A stretch of 64,000 nucleotides of DNA from Anomaloglossus baeobatrachus (Eukaryota > Chordata > Amphibia > Anura > Aromobatidae). Of this stretch, positions 34,667 to 48,087 are shown piece after piece; the first letter of the stretch is position 1; the number at the start of each line of letters is the position of its first letter. The stretch spans positions 186,001 through 250,000 of the forward strand of contig NW_027442244.1 in assembly GCF_048569485.1 (NCBI RefSeq), read 5' to 3'. Both the position numbers and the translations under genes were made by a program. The notes beneath the pieces are model-generated. The model saw only the letters and a program-made list of their open reading frames with translations. It was not told where the DNA came from and searched no databases.

Positions 34667-35696
34667 GGGTGCACCGTTCCTGGAGGTACTGCAATACCAG
34701 GTCAATGCGTGGAGTGGACAGAGCAAGCTCTTTTTCCATCTCCCTGTTCTAAAAATCCATTTAATATATGGTCCCCAGATAGGGGACGTATCAGATATTA
34801 AACTGATAAGAACAGATTTGATTTAATGAAGCTTTCCAAAGCACCGCAAAAATGCATGACCGAAGTCACACCAAAAACAGTGCAAAGGCTAGGATTCGTG
34901 TGGACCCCTCCGTGAGAAGAGGATCCCCAAAAATCAACCCCGTCCCTCCGAGCCAGAAGGCCACAGCGAGGGTCAGGGATCTTCGGTGCTCCCCCAAGCC
35001 GAAGCCTGGTTGAGCCTTGTTGTTGCTCCCAGCGTCCACCGAGGCATCTTACCCAAGTGGAGTAGGGAGCTACTAGTCGTTGGTTTCGCAGCCGAGACTG
35101 CCCGGACCGTCAACCGGTGTTGGTTTCTCAGCCCAAGGCTGACCGGACCTCCAACCGGGTGTTGGTTTCTCAGCCCAAGGCTGACCGGACCTCCAACCGG
35201 GTGTTGGTTTCTCAGCCCAAGGCTGACCGGACCTCCAACCGGGTGTTGGTTTCTCAGCCCAAGGCTAACCGGACCTCCAACCGGGTGTTGGTTTCTCAGC
35301 CCAAAGCTGACCGGACCTCCGACCGGGATTATAAAAATTTCCCTTCTTAGCCAGAAGGCCGGGATAGGGCAATATGCTTGGAAAGTATGAATAGGCAAGG
35401 CGCGGCGTGCGACAGAGTCTGAGGCTTACCAGGGTCCCAACCTAGCAAGTTCAAACTCCCTCCAGGGTGTCCATTCCTGGGGCACATTGCACCATAACCC
35501 CCACACTTACTCAGTCTAATAGCCTCGATCCTGGTAGGGCCATGGTTTCCTCTAGATGGATATACTATCCTCCCAAAGTACTAACAAGCGCAACCTTCCA
35601 GTGTGCATTGCATCATTGTACTAAGGTGGCCGGAGCCTTAAACCACCTTTTCGAACGATACTACACTTGATCTTAGCCAAAAGGCCGAGAAGCGAT
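34667..35696 (-). pseudogene. U2 snRNA gene split by U2-SINE (unit 18)
   Basis: U2 nt 1-37 at 35660-35696, nt 38-188 at 34667-34817. Confidence 0.93.
34818..35659 (-). mobile_element. U2-SINE, type 1 (842 bp)
   Basis: Five 42-bp repeats (35118-35327). Differs from the 849-bp form by a short T run followed by GATTTAATG at the left end, and by AAACTCCC for AGACTCCC near 35453. The GAT next to U2 is at 35657-35659. Confidence 0.85.
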
Positions 35697-37032
35697 AACC
35701 AGAATTGGTTTGGGCCTCGAGTGGCACCCTGGCCTATGCCGGACACATCTTAGGGAGAGAGAGCGAGAGGGAGACAAACCCACGCCTACAGAAGACATTT
35801 TGTCACCCAAGCCAACCCTTGAAAAGGCTGCTTTGCAGAGCAAAAACAAGAAGAATGGTGCGTTTTGCAGCCGCCGCCCCCCACTGCAATGAATCTGAAT
35901 AACTCCTCCTTTAGGGCGCAAGCAACTCCCCTCCCCCTTGCAGTCTTTCCAATTCACGATACAAAAAGACGGACAGGACAGGTTGCCTGACTTTCCGTCA
36001 CTGCCACCCTTTGCCATCCTTACCCGTAGAAAGCCCTTTCATCATCCCCAAACCCTAATCTTTTCCCTTTCCTTCCCAGCCCCCAAACCCTGCCCTCTGT
36101 ACCCTTCTCACCACCCGCATCCCTTCTCCTGTCATCCCCCTACCACCCGGGAAAAAAAGAGCTTGCCCCCTCCTTACACTAGCCCACCCTCCCACCCAAA
36201 GAACAACTTCTGCTGCGCAGCTTGTTTTCTAGGCAGCAGCGCTATTGTGATGTCAGCGGGGGCATTGTGACAAGCCGCCAGTGTTCCGTCTCTTCATGTT
36301 GTGCACAGTTCAAACGGAAAATACATCAACAGGCAGACTACAGAAAAGCTTACTATCAAAGGTTAGAGGGGGGCTTTCTCAGAGGGCTTTTTACAGTTTT
36401 TCTATTCCCAATTAGCCGTTTAAGTGTACTTATTGAAAGTAGTAATTCTTTCATAGGCCGCCCTTTCTTAGTATTTGACGTTCCTTATATTGCGGTATGA
36501 GGCTTCGCAGTAGGTTGCAAACATTCATCACCCATGACTGTCCCCAATTGAGCTCAGAAGCTCAATGTCTATCATGACCTCTCTTTTAGAATGTCCAAGA
36601 GCAAGCAAACTATTCCTCCAGGAGAGGGCGCCAACAGACTACTAAAGAGATCATCATTACTCAAAGAAAACCCCAAAAACCAATGCATGATAGGAATAAA
36701 CAGGTAACTTTCTTTGGAGTGGAAGCGGAGAGATCGCACCAGATGCCAATTCTAGATCTTATCACACCTGTGGTCACTGCAGCAGCATCAGCTGAATTCA
36801 CTTTGTCCAAAAGGGATCTATTCCATTCAATTGCACATGATCTAGATTAGACTGACAACAAGATACTGCACGGGACATAGCAGAGTTGGTGAAGTTGAGT
36901 GGTGATGAGTTTGCTATTTGGATGAATAAAGCAAGTAAAAAGTGTGTTAGATAAAAATTCATTTCAATTCGCTAATCGGGCTAATATGAATCAGGTGAAT
37001 CAAGTTCTGCTTTTGGAAACTGGGTTAAGAAG

Positions 37033-37220
37033 GGGTGCACCGTTCCTGGAGGTACTGCAATACCAGGTCAATGCGTGGAGTGGACAGAGCAAGCTCTTTT
37101 TCCATCTCCCTGTTCTAAAAATCCATTTAATATATGGTCCCCAGATAGGGGACGTATCAGATATTAAACTGATAAGAACAGATACTACACTTGATCTTAG
37201 CCAAAAGGCCGAGAAGCGAT
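37033..37220 (-). ncRNA. U2 spliceosomal snRNA, unit 19, intact
   Basis: 3' box 37006-37020, candidate PSE 37264-37282. The downstream flank reads GAATCAAGTTC where others read GAATCGAGTTC (about 37002), just outside the 3' box. Confidence 0.95.
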
Positions 37221-38556
37221 AACCAGAATTGGTTTGGGCCTCGAGTGGCACCCTGGCCTATGCCGGACACATCTTAGGGAGAGAGAGCGAGAGGGAGACA
37301 AACCCACGCCTACAGAAGACATTTTGTCACCCAAGCCAACCCTTGAAAAGGCTGCTTTGCAGAGCAAAAACAAGAAGAATGGTGCGTTTTGCAGCCGCCG
37401 CCCCCCACTGCAATGAATCTGAATAACTCCTCCTTTAGGGCGCAAGCAACTCCCCTCCCCCTTGCAGTCTTTCCAATTCACGATACAAAAAGACGGACAG
37501 GACAGGTTGCCTGACTTTCCGTCACTGCCACCCTTTGCCATCCTTACCCGTAGAAAGCCCTTTCATCATCCCCAAACCCTAATCTTTTCCCTTTCCTTCC
37601 CAGCCCCCAAACCCTGCCCTCTGTACCCTTCTCACCACCCGCATCCCTTCTCCTGTCATCCCCCTACCACCCGGGAAAAAAAGAGCTTGCCCCCTCCTTA
37701 CACTAGCCCACCCTCCCACCCAAAGAACAACTTCTGCTGCGCAGCTTGTTTTCTAGGCAGCAGCGCTATTGTGATGTCAGCGGGGGCATTGTGACAAGCC
37801 GCCAGTGTTCCGTCTCTTCATGTTGTGCACAGTTCAAACGGAAAATACATCAACAGGCAGACTACAGAAAAGCTTACTATCAAAGGTTAGAGGGGGGCTT
37901 TCTCAGAGGGCTTTTTACAGTTTTTCTATTCCCAATTAGCCGTTTAAGTGTACTTATTGAAAGTAGTAATTCTTTCATAGGCCGCCCTTTCTTAGTATTT
38001 GACGTTCCTTATATTGCGGTATGAGGCTTCGCAGTAGGTTGCAAACATTCATCACCCATGACTGTCCCCAATTGAGCTCAGAAGCTCAATGTCTATCATG
38101 ACCTCTCTTTTAGAATGTCCAAGAGCAAGCAAACTATTCCTCCAGGAGAGGGCGCCAACAGACTACTAAAGAGATCATCATTACTCAAAGAAAACCCCAA
38201 AAACCAATGCATGATAGGAATAAACAGGTAACTTTCTTTGGAGTGGAAGCGGAGAGATCGCACCAGATGCCAATTCTAGATCTTATCACACCTGTGGTCA
38301 CTGCAGCAGCATCAGCTGAATTCACTTTGTCCAAAAGGGATCTATTCCATTCAATTGCACATGATCTAGATTAGACTGACAACAAGATACTGCACGGGAC
38401 ATAGCAGAGTTGGTGAAGTTGAGTGGTGATGAGTTTGCTATTTGGATGAATAAAGCAAGTAAAAAGTGTGTTAGATAAAAATTCATTTCAATTCGCTAAT
38501 CGGGCTAATATGAATCAGGTGAATCGAGTTCTGCTTTTGGAAACTGGGTTAAGAAG

Positions 38557-38744
38557 GGGTGCACCGTTCCTGGAGGTACTGCAATACCAGGTCAATGCGT
38601 GGAGTGGACAGAGCAAGCTCTTTTTCCATCTCCCTGTTCTAAAAATCCATTTAATATATGGTCCCCAGATAGGGGACGTATCAGATATTAAACTGATAAG
38701 AACAGATACTACACTTGATCTTAGCCAAAAGGCCGAGAAGCGAT
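38557..38744 (-). ncRNA. U2 spliceosomal snRNA, unit 20, intact
   Basis: 3' box 38530-38544, candidate PSE 38788-38806. Confidence 0.95.
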
Positions 38745-40080
38745 AACCAGAATTGGTTTGGGCCTCGAGTGGCACCCTGGCCTATGCCGGACACATCTTA
38801 GGGAGAGAGAGCGAGAGGGAGACAAACCCACGCCTACAGAAGACATTTTGTCACCCAAGCCAACCCTTGAAAAGGCTGCTTTGCAGAGCAAAAACAAGAA
38901 GAATGGTGCGTTTTGCAGCCGCCGCCCCCCACTGCAATGAATCTGAATAACTCCTCCTTTAGGGCGCAAGCAACTCCCCTCCCCCTTGCAGTCTTTCCAA
39001 TTCACGATACAAAAAGACGGACAGGACAGGTTGCCTGACTTTCCGTCACTGCCACCCTTTGCCATCCTTACCCGTAGAAAGCCCTTTCATCATCCCCAAA
39101 CCCTAATCTTTTCCCTTTCCTTCCCAGCCCCCAAACCCTGCCCTCTGTACCCTTCTCACCACCCGCATCCCTTCTCCTGTCATCCCCCTACCACCCGGGA
39201 AAAAAAGAGCTTGCCCCCTCCTTACACTAGCCCACCCTCCCACCCAAAGAACAACTTCTGCTGCGCAGCTTGTTTTCTAGGCAGCAGCGCTATTGTGATG
39301 TCAGCGGGGGCATTGTGACAAGCCGCCAGTGTTCCGTCTCTTCATGTTGTGCACAGTTCAAACGGAAAATACATCAACAGGCAGACTACAGAAAAGCTTA
39401 CTATCAAAGGTTAGAGGGGGGCTTTCTCAGAGGGCTTTTTACAGTTTTTCTATTCCCAATTAGCCGTTTAAGTGTACTTATTGAAAGTAGTAATTCTTTC
39501 ATAGGCCGCCCTTTCTTAGTATTTGACGTTCCTTATATTGCGGTATGAGGCTTCGCAGTAGGTTGCAAACATTCATCACCCATGACTGTCCCCAATTGAG
39601 CTCAGAAGCTCAATGTCTATCATGACCTCTCTTTTAGAATGTCCAAGAGCAAGCAAACTATTCCTCCAGGAGAGGGCGCCAACAGACTACTAAAGAGATC
39701 ATCATTACTCAAAGAAAACCCCAAAAACCAATGCATGATAGGAATAAACAGGTAACTTTCTTTGGAGTGGAAGCGGAGAGATCGCACCAGATGCCAATTC
39801 TAGATCTTATCACACCTGTGGTCACTGCAGCAGCATCAGCTGAATTCACTTTGTCCAAAAGGGATCTATTCCATTCAATTGCACATGATCTAGATTAGAC
39901 TGACAACAAGATACTGCACGGGACATAGCAGAGTTGGTGAAGTTGAGTGGTGATGAGTTTGCTATTTGGATGAATAAAGCAAGTAAAAAGTGTGTTAGAT
40001 AAAAATTCATTTCAATTCGCTAATCGGGCTAATATGAATCAGGTGAATCGAGTTCTGCTTTTGGAAACTGGGTTAAGAAG

Positions 40081-41110
40081 GGGTGCACCGTTCCTGGAGG
40101 TACTGCAATACCAGGTCAATGCGTGGAGTGGACAGAGCAAGCTCTTTTTCCATCTCCCTGTTCTAAAAATCCATTTAATATATGGTCCCCAGATAGGGGA
40201 CGTATCAGATATTAAACTGATAAGAACAGATTTGATTTAATGAAGCTTTCCAAAGCACCGCAAAAATGCATGACCGAAGTCACACCAAAAACAGTGCAAA
40301 GGCTAGGATTCGTGTGGACCCCTCCGTGAGAAGAGGATCCCCAAAAATCAACCCCGTCCCTCCGAGCCAGAAGGCCACAGCGAGGGTCAGGGATCTTCGG
40401 TGCTCCCCCAAGCCGAAGCCTGGTTGAGCCTTGTTGTTGCTCCCAGCGTCCACCGAGGCATCTTACCCAAGTGGAGTAGGGAGCTACTAGTCGTTGGTTT
40501 CGCAGCCGAGACTGCCCGGACCGTCAACCGGTGTTGGTTTCTCAGCCCAAGGCTGACCGGACCTCCAACCGGGTGTTGGTTTCTCAGCCCAAGGCTGACC
40601 GGACCTCCAACCGGGTGTTGGTTTCTCAGCCCAAGGCTGACCGGACCTCCAACCGGGTGTTGGTTTCTCAGCCCAAGGCTAACCGGACCTCCAACCGGGT
40701 GTTGGTTTCTCAGCCCAAAGCTGACCGGACCTCCGACCGGGATTATAAAAATTTCCCTTCTTAGCCAGAAGGCCGGGATAGGGCAATATGCTTGGAAAGT
40801 ATGAATAGGCAAGGCGCGGCGTGCGACAGAGTCTGAGGCTTACCAGGGTCCCAACCTAGCAAGTTCAAACTCCCTCCAGGGTGTCCATTCCTGGGGCACA
40901 TTGCACCATAACCCCCACACTTACTCAGTCTAATAGCCTCGATCCTGGTAGGGCCATGGTTTCCTCTAGATGGATATACTATCCTCCCAAAGTACTAACA
41001 AGCGCAACCTTCCAGTGTGCATTGCATCATTGTACTAAGGTGGCCGGAGCCTTAAACCACCTTTTCGAACGATACTACACTTGATCTTAGCCAAAAGGCC
41101 GAGAAGCGAT
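40081..41110 (-). pseudogene. U2 snRNA gene split by U2-SINE (unit 21)
   Basis: U2 nt 1-37 at 41074-41110, nt 38-188 at 40081-40231. Confidence 0.93.
40232..41073 (-). mobile_element. U2-SINE, type 1 (842 bp)
   Basis: Same as the copy at 34818-35659 with no difference noticed; repeats at 40532-40741. The 5414-bp spacing equals three B units plus one insert, as expected for a duplicated block. Confidence 0.85.
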
Positions 41111-42446
41111 AACCAGAATTGGTTTGGGCCTCGAGTGGCACCCTGGCCTATGCCGGACACATCTTAGGGAGAGAGAGCGAGAGGGAGACAAACCCACGCC
41201 TACAGAAGACATTTTGTCACCCAAGCCAACCCTTGAAAAGGCTGCTTTGCAGAGCAAAAACAAGAAGAATGGTGCGTTTTGCAGCCGCCGCCCCCCACTG
41301 CAATGAATCTGAATAACTCCTCCTTTAGGGCGCAAGCAACTCCCCTCCCCCTTGCAGTCTTTCCAATTCACGATACAAAAAGACGGACAGGACAGGTTGC
41401 CTGACTTTCCGTCACTGCCACCCTTTGCCATCCTTACCCGTAGAAAGCCCTTTCATCATCCCCAAACCCTAATCTTTTCCCTTTCCTTCCCAGCCCCCAA
41501 ACCCTGCCCTCTGTACCCTTCTCACCACCCGCATCCCTTCTCCTGTCATCCCCCTACCACCCGGGAAAAAAAGAGCTTGCCCCCTCCTTACACTAGCCCA
41601 CCCTCCCACCCAAAGAACAACTTCTGCTGCGCAGCTTGTTTTCTAGGCAGCAGCGCTATTGTGATGTCAGCGGGGGCATTGTGACAAGCCGCCAGTGTTC
41701 CGTCTCTTCATGTTGTGCACAGTTCAAACGGAAAATACATCAACAGGCAGACTACAGAAAAGCTTACTATCAAAGGTTAGAGGGGGGCTTTCTCAGAGGG
41801 CTTTTTACAGTTTTTCTATTCCCAATTAGCCGTTTAAGTGTACTTATTGAAAGTAGTAATTCTTTCATAGGCCGCCCTTTCTTAGTATTTGACGTTCCTT
41901 ATATTGCGGTATGAGGCTTCGCAGTAGGTTGCAAACATTCATCACCCATGACTGTCCCCAATTGAGCTCAGAAGCTCAATGTCTATCATGACCTCTCTTT
42001 TAGAATGTCCAAGAGCAAGCAAACTATTCCTCCAGGAGAGGGCGCCAACAGACTACTAAAGAGATCATCATTACTCAAAGAAAACCCCAAAAACCAATGC
42101 ATGATAGGAATAAACAGGTAACTTTCTTTGGAGTGGAAGCGGAGAGATCGCACCAGATGCCAATTCTAGATCTTATCACACCTGTGGTCACTGCAGCAGC
42201 ATCAGCTGAATTCACTTTGTCCAAAAGGGATCTATTCCATTCAATTGCACATGATCTAGATTAGACTGACAACAAGATACTGCACGGGACATAGCAGAGT
42301 TGGTGAAGTTGAGTGGTGATGAGTTTGCTATTTGGATGAATAAAGCAAGTAAAAAGTGTGTTAGATAAAAATTCATTTCAATTCGCTAATCGGGCTAATA
42401 TGAATCAGGTGAATCGAGTTCTGCTTTTGGAAACTGGGTTAAGAAG

Positions 42447-42634
42447 GGGTGCACCGTTCCTGGAGGTACTGCAATACCAGGTCAATGCGTGGAGTGGACA
42501 GAGCAAGCTCTTTTTCCATCTCCCTGTTCTAAAAATCCATTTAATATATGGTCCCCAGATAGGGGACGTATCAGATATTAAACTGATAAGAACAGATACT
42601 ACACTTGATCTTAGCCAAAAGGCCGAGAAGCGAT
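42447..42634 (-). ncRNA. U2 spliceosomal snRNA, unit 22, intact
   Basis: 3' box 42420-42434, candidate PSE 42678-42696. Confidence 0.95.
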
Positions 42635-43970
42635 AACCAGAATTGGTTTGGGCCTCGAGTGGCACCCTGGCCTATGCCGGACACATCTTAGGGAGAGAGA
42701 GCGAGAGGGAGACAAACCCACGCCTACAGAAGACATTTTGTCACCCAAGCCAACCCTTGAAAAGGCTGCTTTGCAGAGCAAAAACAAGAAGAATGGTGCG
42801 TTTTGCAGCCGCCGCCCCCCACTGCAATGAATCTGAATAACTCCTCCTTTAGGGCGCAAGCAACTCCCCTCCCCCTTGCAGTCTTTCCAATTCACGATAC
42901 AAAAAGACGGACAGGACAGGTTGCCTGACTTTCCGTCACTGCCACCCTTTGCCATCCTTACCCGTAGAAAGCCCTTTCATCATCCCCAAACCCTAATCTT
43001 TTCCCTTTCCTTCCCAGCCCCCAAACCCTGCCCTCTGTACCCTTCTCACCACCCGCATCCCTTCTCCTGTCATCCCCCTACCACCCGGGAAAAAAAGAGC
43101 TTGCCCCCTCCTTACACTAGCCCACCCTCCCACCCAAAGAACAACTTCTGCTGCGCAGCTTGTTTTCTAGGCAGCAGCGCTATTGTGATGTCAGCGGGGG
43201 CATTGTGACAAGCCGCCAGTGTTCCGTCTCTTCATGTTGTGCACAGTTCAAACGGAAAATACATCAACAGGCAGACTACAGAAAAGCTTACTATCAAAGG
43301 TTAGAGGGGGGCTTTCTCAGAGGGCTTTTTACAGTTTTTCTATTCCCAATTAGCCGTTTAAGTGTACTTATTGAAAGTAGTAATTCTTTCATAGGCCGCC
43401 CTTTCTTAGTATTTGACGTTCCTTATATTGCGGTATGAGGCTTCGCAGTAGGTTGCAAACATTCATCACCCATGACTGTCCCCAATTGAGCTCAGAAGCT
43501 CAATGTCTATCATGACCTCTCTTTTAGAATGTCCAAGAGCAAGCAAACTATTCCTCCAGGAGAGGGCGCCAACAGACTACTAAAGAGATCATCATTACTC
43601 AAAGAAAACCCCAAAAACCAATGCATGATAGGAATAAACAGGTAACTTTCTTTGGAGTGGAAGCGGAGAGATCGCACCAGATGCCAATTCTAGATCTTAT
43701 CACACCTGTGGTCACTGCAGCAGCATCAGCTGAATTCACTTTGTCCAAAAGGGATCTATTCCATTCAATTGCACATGATCTAGATTAGACTGACAACAAG
43801 ATACTGCACGGGACATAGCAGAGTTGGTGAAGTTGAGTCGTGATGAGTTTGCTATTTGGATGAATAAAGCAAGTAAAAAGTGTGTTAGATAAAAATTCAT
43901 TTCAATTCGCTAATCGGGCTAATATGAATCAGGTGAATCGAGTTCTGCTTTTGGAAACTGGGTTAAGAAG

Positions 43971-44158
43971 GGGTGCACCGTTCCTGGAGGTACTGCAATA
44001 CCAGGTCAATGCGTGGAGTGGACAGAGCAAGCTCTTTTTCCATCTCCCTGTTCTAAAAATCCATTTAATATATGGTCCCCAGATAGGGGACGTATCAGAT
44101 ATTAAACTGATAAGAACAGATACTACACTTGATCTTAGCCAAAAGGCCGAGAAGCGAT
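43971..44158 (-). ncRNA. U2 spliceosomal snRNA, unit 23, intact
   Basis: 3' box 43944-43958, candidate PSE 44202-44220. The downstream spacer has C for G at about 43839 (GAGTCGTGATG). Confidence 0.95.
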
Positions 44159-45645
44159 AACCAGAATTGGTTTGGGCCTCGAGTGGCACCCTGGCCTATG
44201 CCGGACACATCTTAGGGAGAGAGAGCGAGAGGGAGACAAACCCACGCCTACAGAAGACATTTTGTCACCCAAGCCAACCCTTGAAAAGGCTGCTTTGCAG
44301 AGCAAAAACAAGAAGAATGGTGCGTTTTGCAGCCGCCGCCCCCCACTGCAATGAATCTGAATAACTCCTCCTTTAGGGCGCAAGCAACTCCCCTCCCCCT
44401 TGCAGTCTTTCCAATTCACGATACAAAAAGACGGACAGGACAGGTTGCCTGACTTTCCGTCACTGCCACCCTTTGCCATCCTTACCCGTAGAAAGCCCTT
44501 TCATCATCCCCAAACCCTAATCTTTTCCCTTTCCTTCCCAGCCCCCAAACCCTGCCCTCTGTACCCTTCTCACCACCCGCATCCCTTCTCCTGTCATCCC
44601 CCTACCACCCGGGAAAAAAAGAGCTTGCCCCCTCCTTACACTAGCCCACCCTCCCACCCAAAGAACAACTTCTGCTGCGCAGCTTGTTTTCTAGGCAGCA
44701 GCGCTATTGTGATGTCAGCGGGGGCATTGTGACAAGCCGCCAGTGTTCCGTCTCTTCATGTTGTGCACAGTTCAAACGGAAAATACATCAACAGGCAGAC
44801 TACAGAAAAGCTTACTATCAAAGGTTAGAGGGGGGCTTTCTCAGAGGGCTTTTTACAGTTTTTCTATTCCCAATTAGCCGTTTAAGTGTACTTATTGAAA
44901 GTAGTAATTCTTTCATAGGCCGCCCTTTCTTAGTATTTGACGTTCCTTATATTGCGGTATGAGGCTTCGCAGTAGGTTGCAAACATTCATCACCCATGAC
45001 TGTCCCCAATTGAGCTCAGAAGCTCAATGTCTATCATGACCTCTCTTTTAGAATGTCCAAGAGCAAGCAAACTATTCCTCCAGGAGAGGGCGCCAACAGA
45101 CTACTAAAGAGATCATCATTACTCAAAGAAAACCCCAAAAACCAATGCATGATAGGAATAAACAGGTAACTTTCTTTGGAGTGGAAGCGGAGAGATCGCA
45201 CCAGATGCCAATTCTAGATCTTATCACACCTGTGGTCACTGCAGCAGCATCAGCTGAATTCACTTTGTCCAAAAGGGATCTATTCCATTCAATTGCACAT
45301 GATCTAGATTAGACTGACAACAAGATACTGCACGGGACATAGCAGAGTTGGTGAAGTTGAGTGGTGATGAGTTTGCTATTTGGATGAATAAAGCAAGTAA
45401 AAAGTGTGTTAGATAAAAATTCATTTCAATTCGCTAATCGGGCTAATATGAATCAGGTGAATCGAGTTCTGCTTTTGGAAACTGGGTTAAGAAGGGGTGC
45501 ACCGTTCCTGGAGGTACTGCAATACCAGGTCAATGCGTGGAGTGGACAGAGCAAGCTCTTTTTCCATCTCCCTGTTCTAAAAATCCATTTAATATATGGT
45601 CCCCAGATAGGGGACGTATCAGATATTAAACTGATAAGAACAGAT

Positions 45646-46489
45646 TTTTGATTTAATGAAGCTTTCCAAAGCACCGCAAAAATGCATGACCGAAGTCACA
45701 CCAAAAACAGTGCAAAGGCTAGGATTCGTGTGGACCCCTCCGTGAGAAGAGGATCCCCAAAAATCAACCCCGTCCCTCCGAGCCAGAAGGCCACAGCGAG
45801 GGTCAGGGATCTTCGGTGCTCCCCCAAGCCGAAGCCTGGTTGAGCCTTGTTGTTGCTCCCAGCGTCCACCGAGGCATCTTACCCAAGTGGAGTAGGGAGC
45901 TACTAGTCGTTGGTTTCGCAGCCGAGACTGCCCGGACCGTCAACCGGTGTTGGTTTCTCAGCCCAAGGCTGACCGGACCTCCAACCGGGTGTTGGTTTCT
46001 CAGCCCAAGGCTGACCGGACCTCCACCTGGGTGTTGGTTTCTCAGCCCAAGGCTAACCGGACCTCCAACCGGGTGTTGGTTTCTCAGCCAAAGCTGACCC
46101 GGACCTCCAACCGGGTGTTGGTTTCTCAGCCCAAAGCTGACCGGACCTCCGACCGGGATTATAAAAATTTCCCTTCTTAGCCAGAAGGCCAGGATAGGGC
46201 AATATGCTTGGAAAGTATGAATAGGCAAGGCGCGGCGTGCGACAGAGTCTGAGGCTTACCAGGGTCCCAACCTAGCAAGTTCAGACTCCCTCCAGGGTGT
46301 CCATTCCTGGGGCACATTGCACCATAACCCCCACACTTACTCAGTCTAATAGCCTCAATCCTGGTAGGGCCATGGTTTCCTCTAGATGGATATACTATCC
46401 TCCCAAAGTACTAACAAGTGCAACCTTCCAGTGTGCATTGCATCATTGTACTAAGGTGGCCGGAGCCTTAAACCACCTTTTCGAACGAT
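45646..46489 (-). mobile_element. U2-SINE, type 1 (844 bp)
   Basis: Five 42-bp repeats (45948-46157); one carries CACCTGGG instead of CAACCGGG. Marker bases GGCCAGGATAGGG and CCTCAATCCTGG are shared only with the copy at 49575-50418. Confidence 0.85.
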
Positions 46490-46563
46490 ACTACACTTGA
46501 TCTTAGCCAAAAGGCCGAGAAGCGATACTACACTTGATCTTAGCCAAAAGGCCGAGAAGCGAT
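46490..46563 (-). repeat. Tandem duplication of U2 nt 1-37
   Basis: Two perfect 37-bp copies of the U2 5' end, directly joined. The unit ends exactly at U2 +1 and at the insertion point, so the duplication edge coincides with the retroposon junction. Confidence 0.95.
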
Positions 46564-47899
46564 AACCAGAATTGGTTTGGGCCTCGAGTGGCACCCTGGC
46601 CTATGCCGGACACATCTTAGGGAGAGAGAGCGAGAGGGAGACAAACCCACGCCTACAGAAGACATTTTGTCACCCAAGCCAACCCTTGAAAAGGCTGCTT
46701 TGCAGAGCAAAAACAAGAAGAATGGTGCGTTTTGCAGCCGCCGCCCCCCACTGCAATGAATCTGAATAACTCCTCCTTTAGGGCGCAAGCAACTCCCCTC
46801 CCCCTTGCAGTCTTTCCAATTCACGATACAAAAAGACGGACAGGACAGGTTGCCTGACTTTCCGTCACTGCCACCCTTTGCCATCCTTACCCGTAGAAAG
46901 CCCTTTCATCATCCCCAAACCCTAATCTTTTCCCTTTCCTTCCCAGCCCCCAAACCCTGCCCTCTGTACCCTTCTCACCACCCGCATCCCTTCTCCTGTC
47001 ATCCCCCTACCACCCGGGAAAAAAAGAGCTTGCCCCCTCCTTACACTAGCCCACCCTCCCACCCAAAGAACAACTTCTGCTGCGCAGCTTGTTTTCTAGG
47101 CAGCAGCGCTATTGTGATGTCAGCGGGGGCATTGTGACAAGCCGCCAGTGTTCCGTCTCTTCATGTTGTGCACAGTTCAAACGGAAAATACATCAACAGG
47201 CAGACTACAGAAAAGCTTACTATCAAAGGTTAGAGGGGGGCTTTCTCAGAGGGCTTTTTACAGTTTTTCTATTCCCAATTAGCCGTTTAAGTGTACTTAT
47301 TGAAAGTAGTAATTCTTTCATAGGCCGCCCTTTCTTAGTATTTGACGTTCCTTATATTGCGGTATGAGGCTTCGCAGTAGGTTGCAAACATTCATCACCC
47401 ATGACTGTCCCCAATTGAGCTCAGAAGCTCAATGTCTATCATGACCTCTCTTTTAGAATGTCCAAGAGCAAGCAAACTATTCCTCCAGGAGAGGGCGCCA
47501 ACAGACTACTAAAGAGATCATCATTACTCAAAGAAAACCCCAAAAACCAATGCATGATAGGAATAAACAGGTAACTTTCTTTGGAGTGGAAGCGGAGAGA
47601 TCGCACCAGATGCCAATTCTAGATCTTATCACACCTGTGGTCACTGCAGCAGCATCAGCTGAATTCACTTTGTCCAAAAGGGATCTATTCCATTCAATTG
47701 CACATGATCTAGATTAGACTGACAACAAGATACTGCACGGGACATAGCAGAGTTGGTGAAGTTGAGTGGTGATGAGTTTGCTATTTGGATGAATAAAGCA
47801 AGTAAAAAGTGTGTTAGATAAAAATTCATTTCAATTCGCTAATCGGGCTAATATGAATCAGGTGAATCGAGTTCTGCTTTTGGAAACTGGGTTAAGAAG

Positions 47900-48087
47900 G
47901 GGTGCACCGTTCCTGGAGGTACTGCAATACCAGGTCAATGCGTGGAGTGGACAGAGCAAGCTCTTTTTCCATCTCCCTGTTCTAAAAATCCATTTAATAT
48001 ATGGTCCCCAGATAGGGGACGTATCAGATATTAAACTGATAAGAACAGATACTACACTTGATCTTAGCCAAAAGGCCGAGAAGCGAT
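47900..48087 (-). ncRNA. U2 spliceosomal snRNA, unit 25, intact
   Basis: 3' box 47873-47887, candidate PSE 48131-48149. It sits between the two units with a doubled U2 5' end. Confidence 0.95.

Larger units (their letters stand above)
45495..46563 (-). pseudogene. U2 snRNA gene split by U2-SINE, with doubled 5' end (unit 24)
   Basis: U2 nt 1-37 occur twice in a row (46490-46526 and 46527-46563); nt 38-188 are at 45495-45645. The outer copy adjoins the promoter. Confidence 0.93.
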
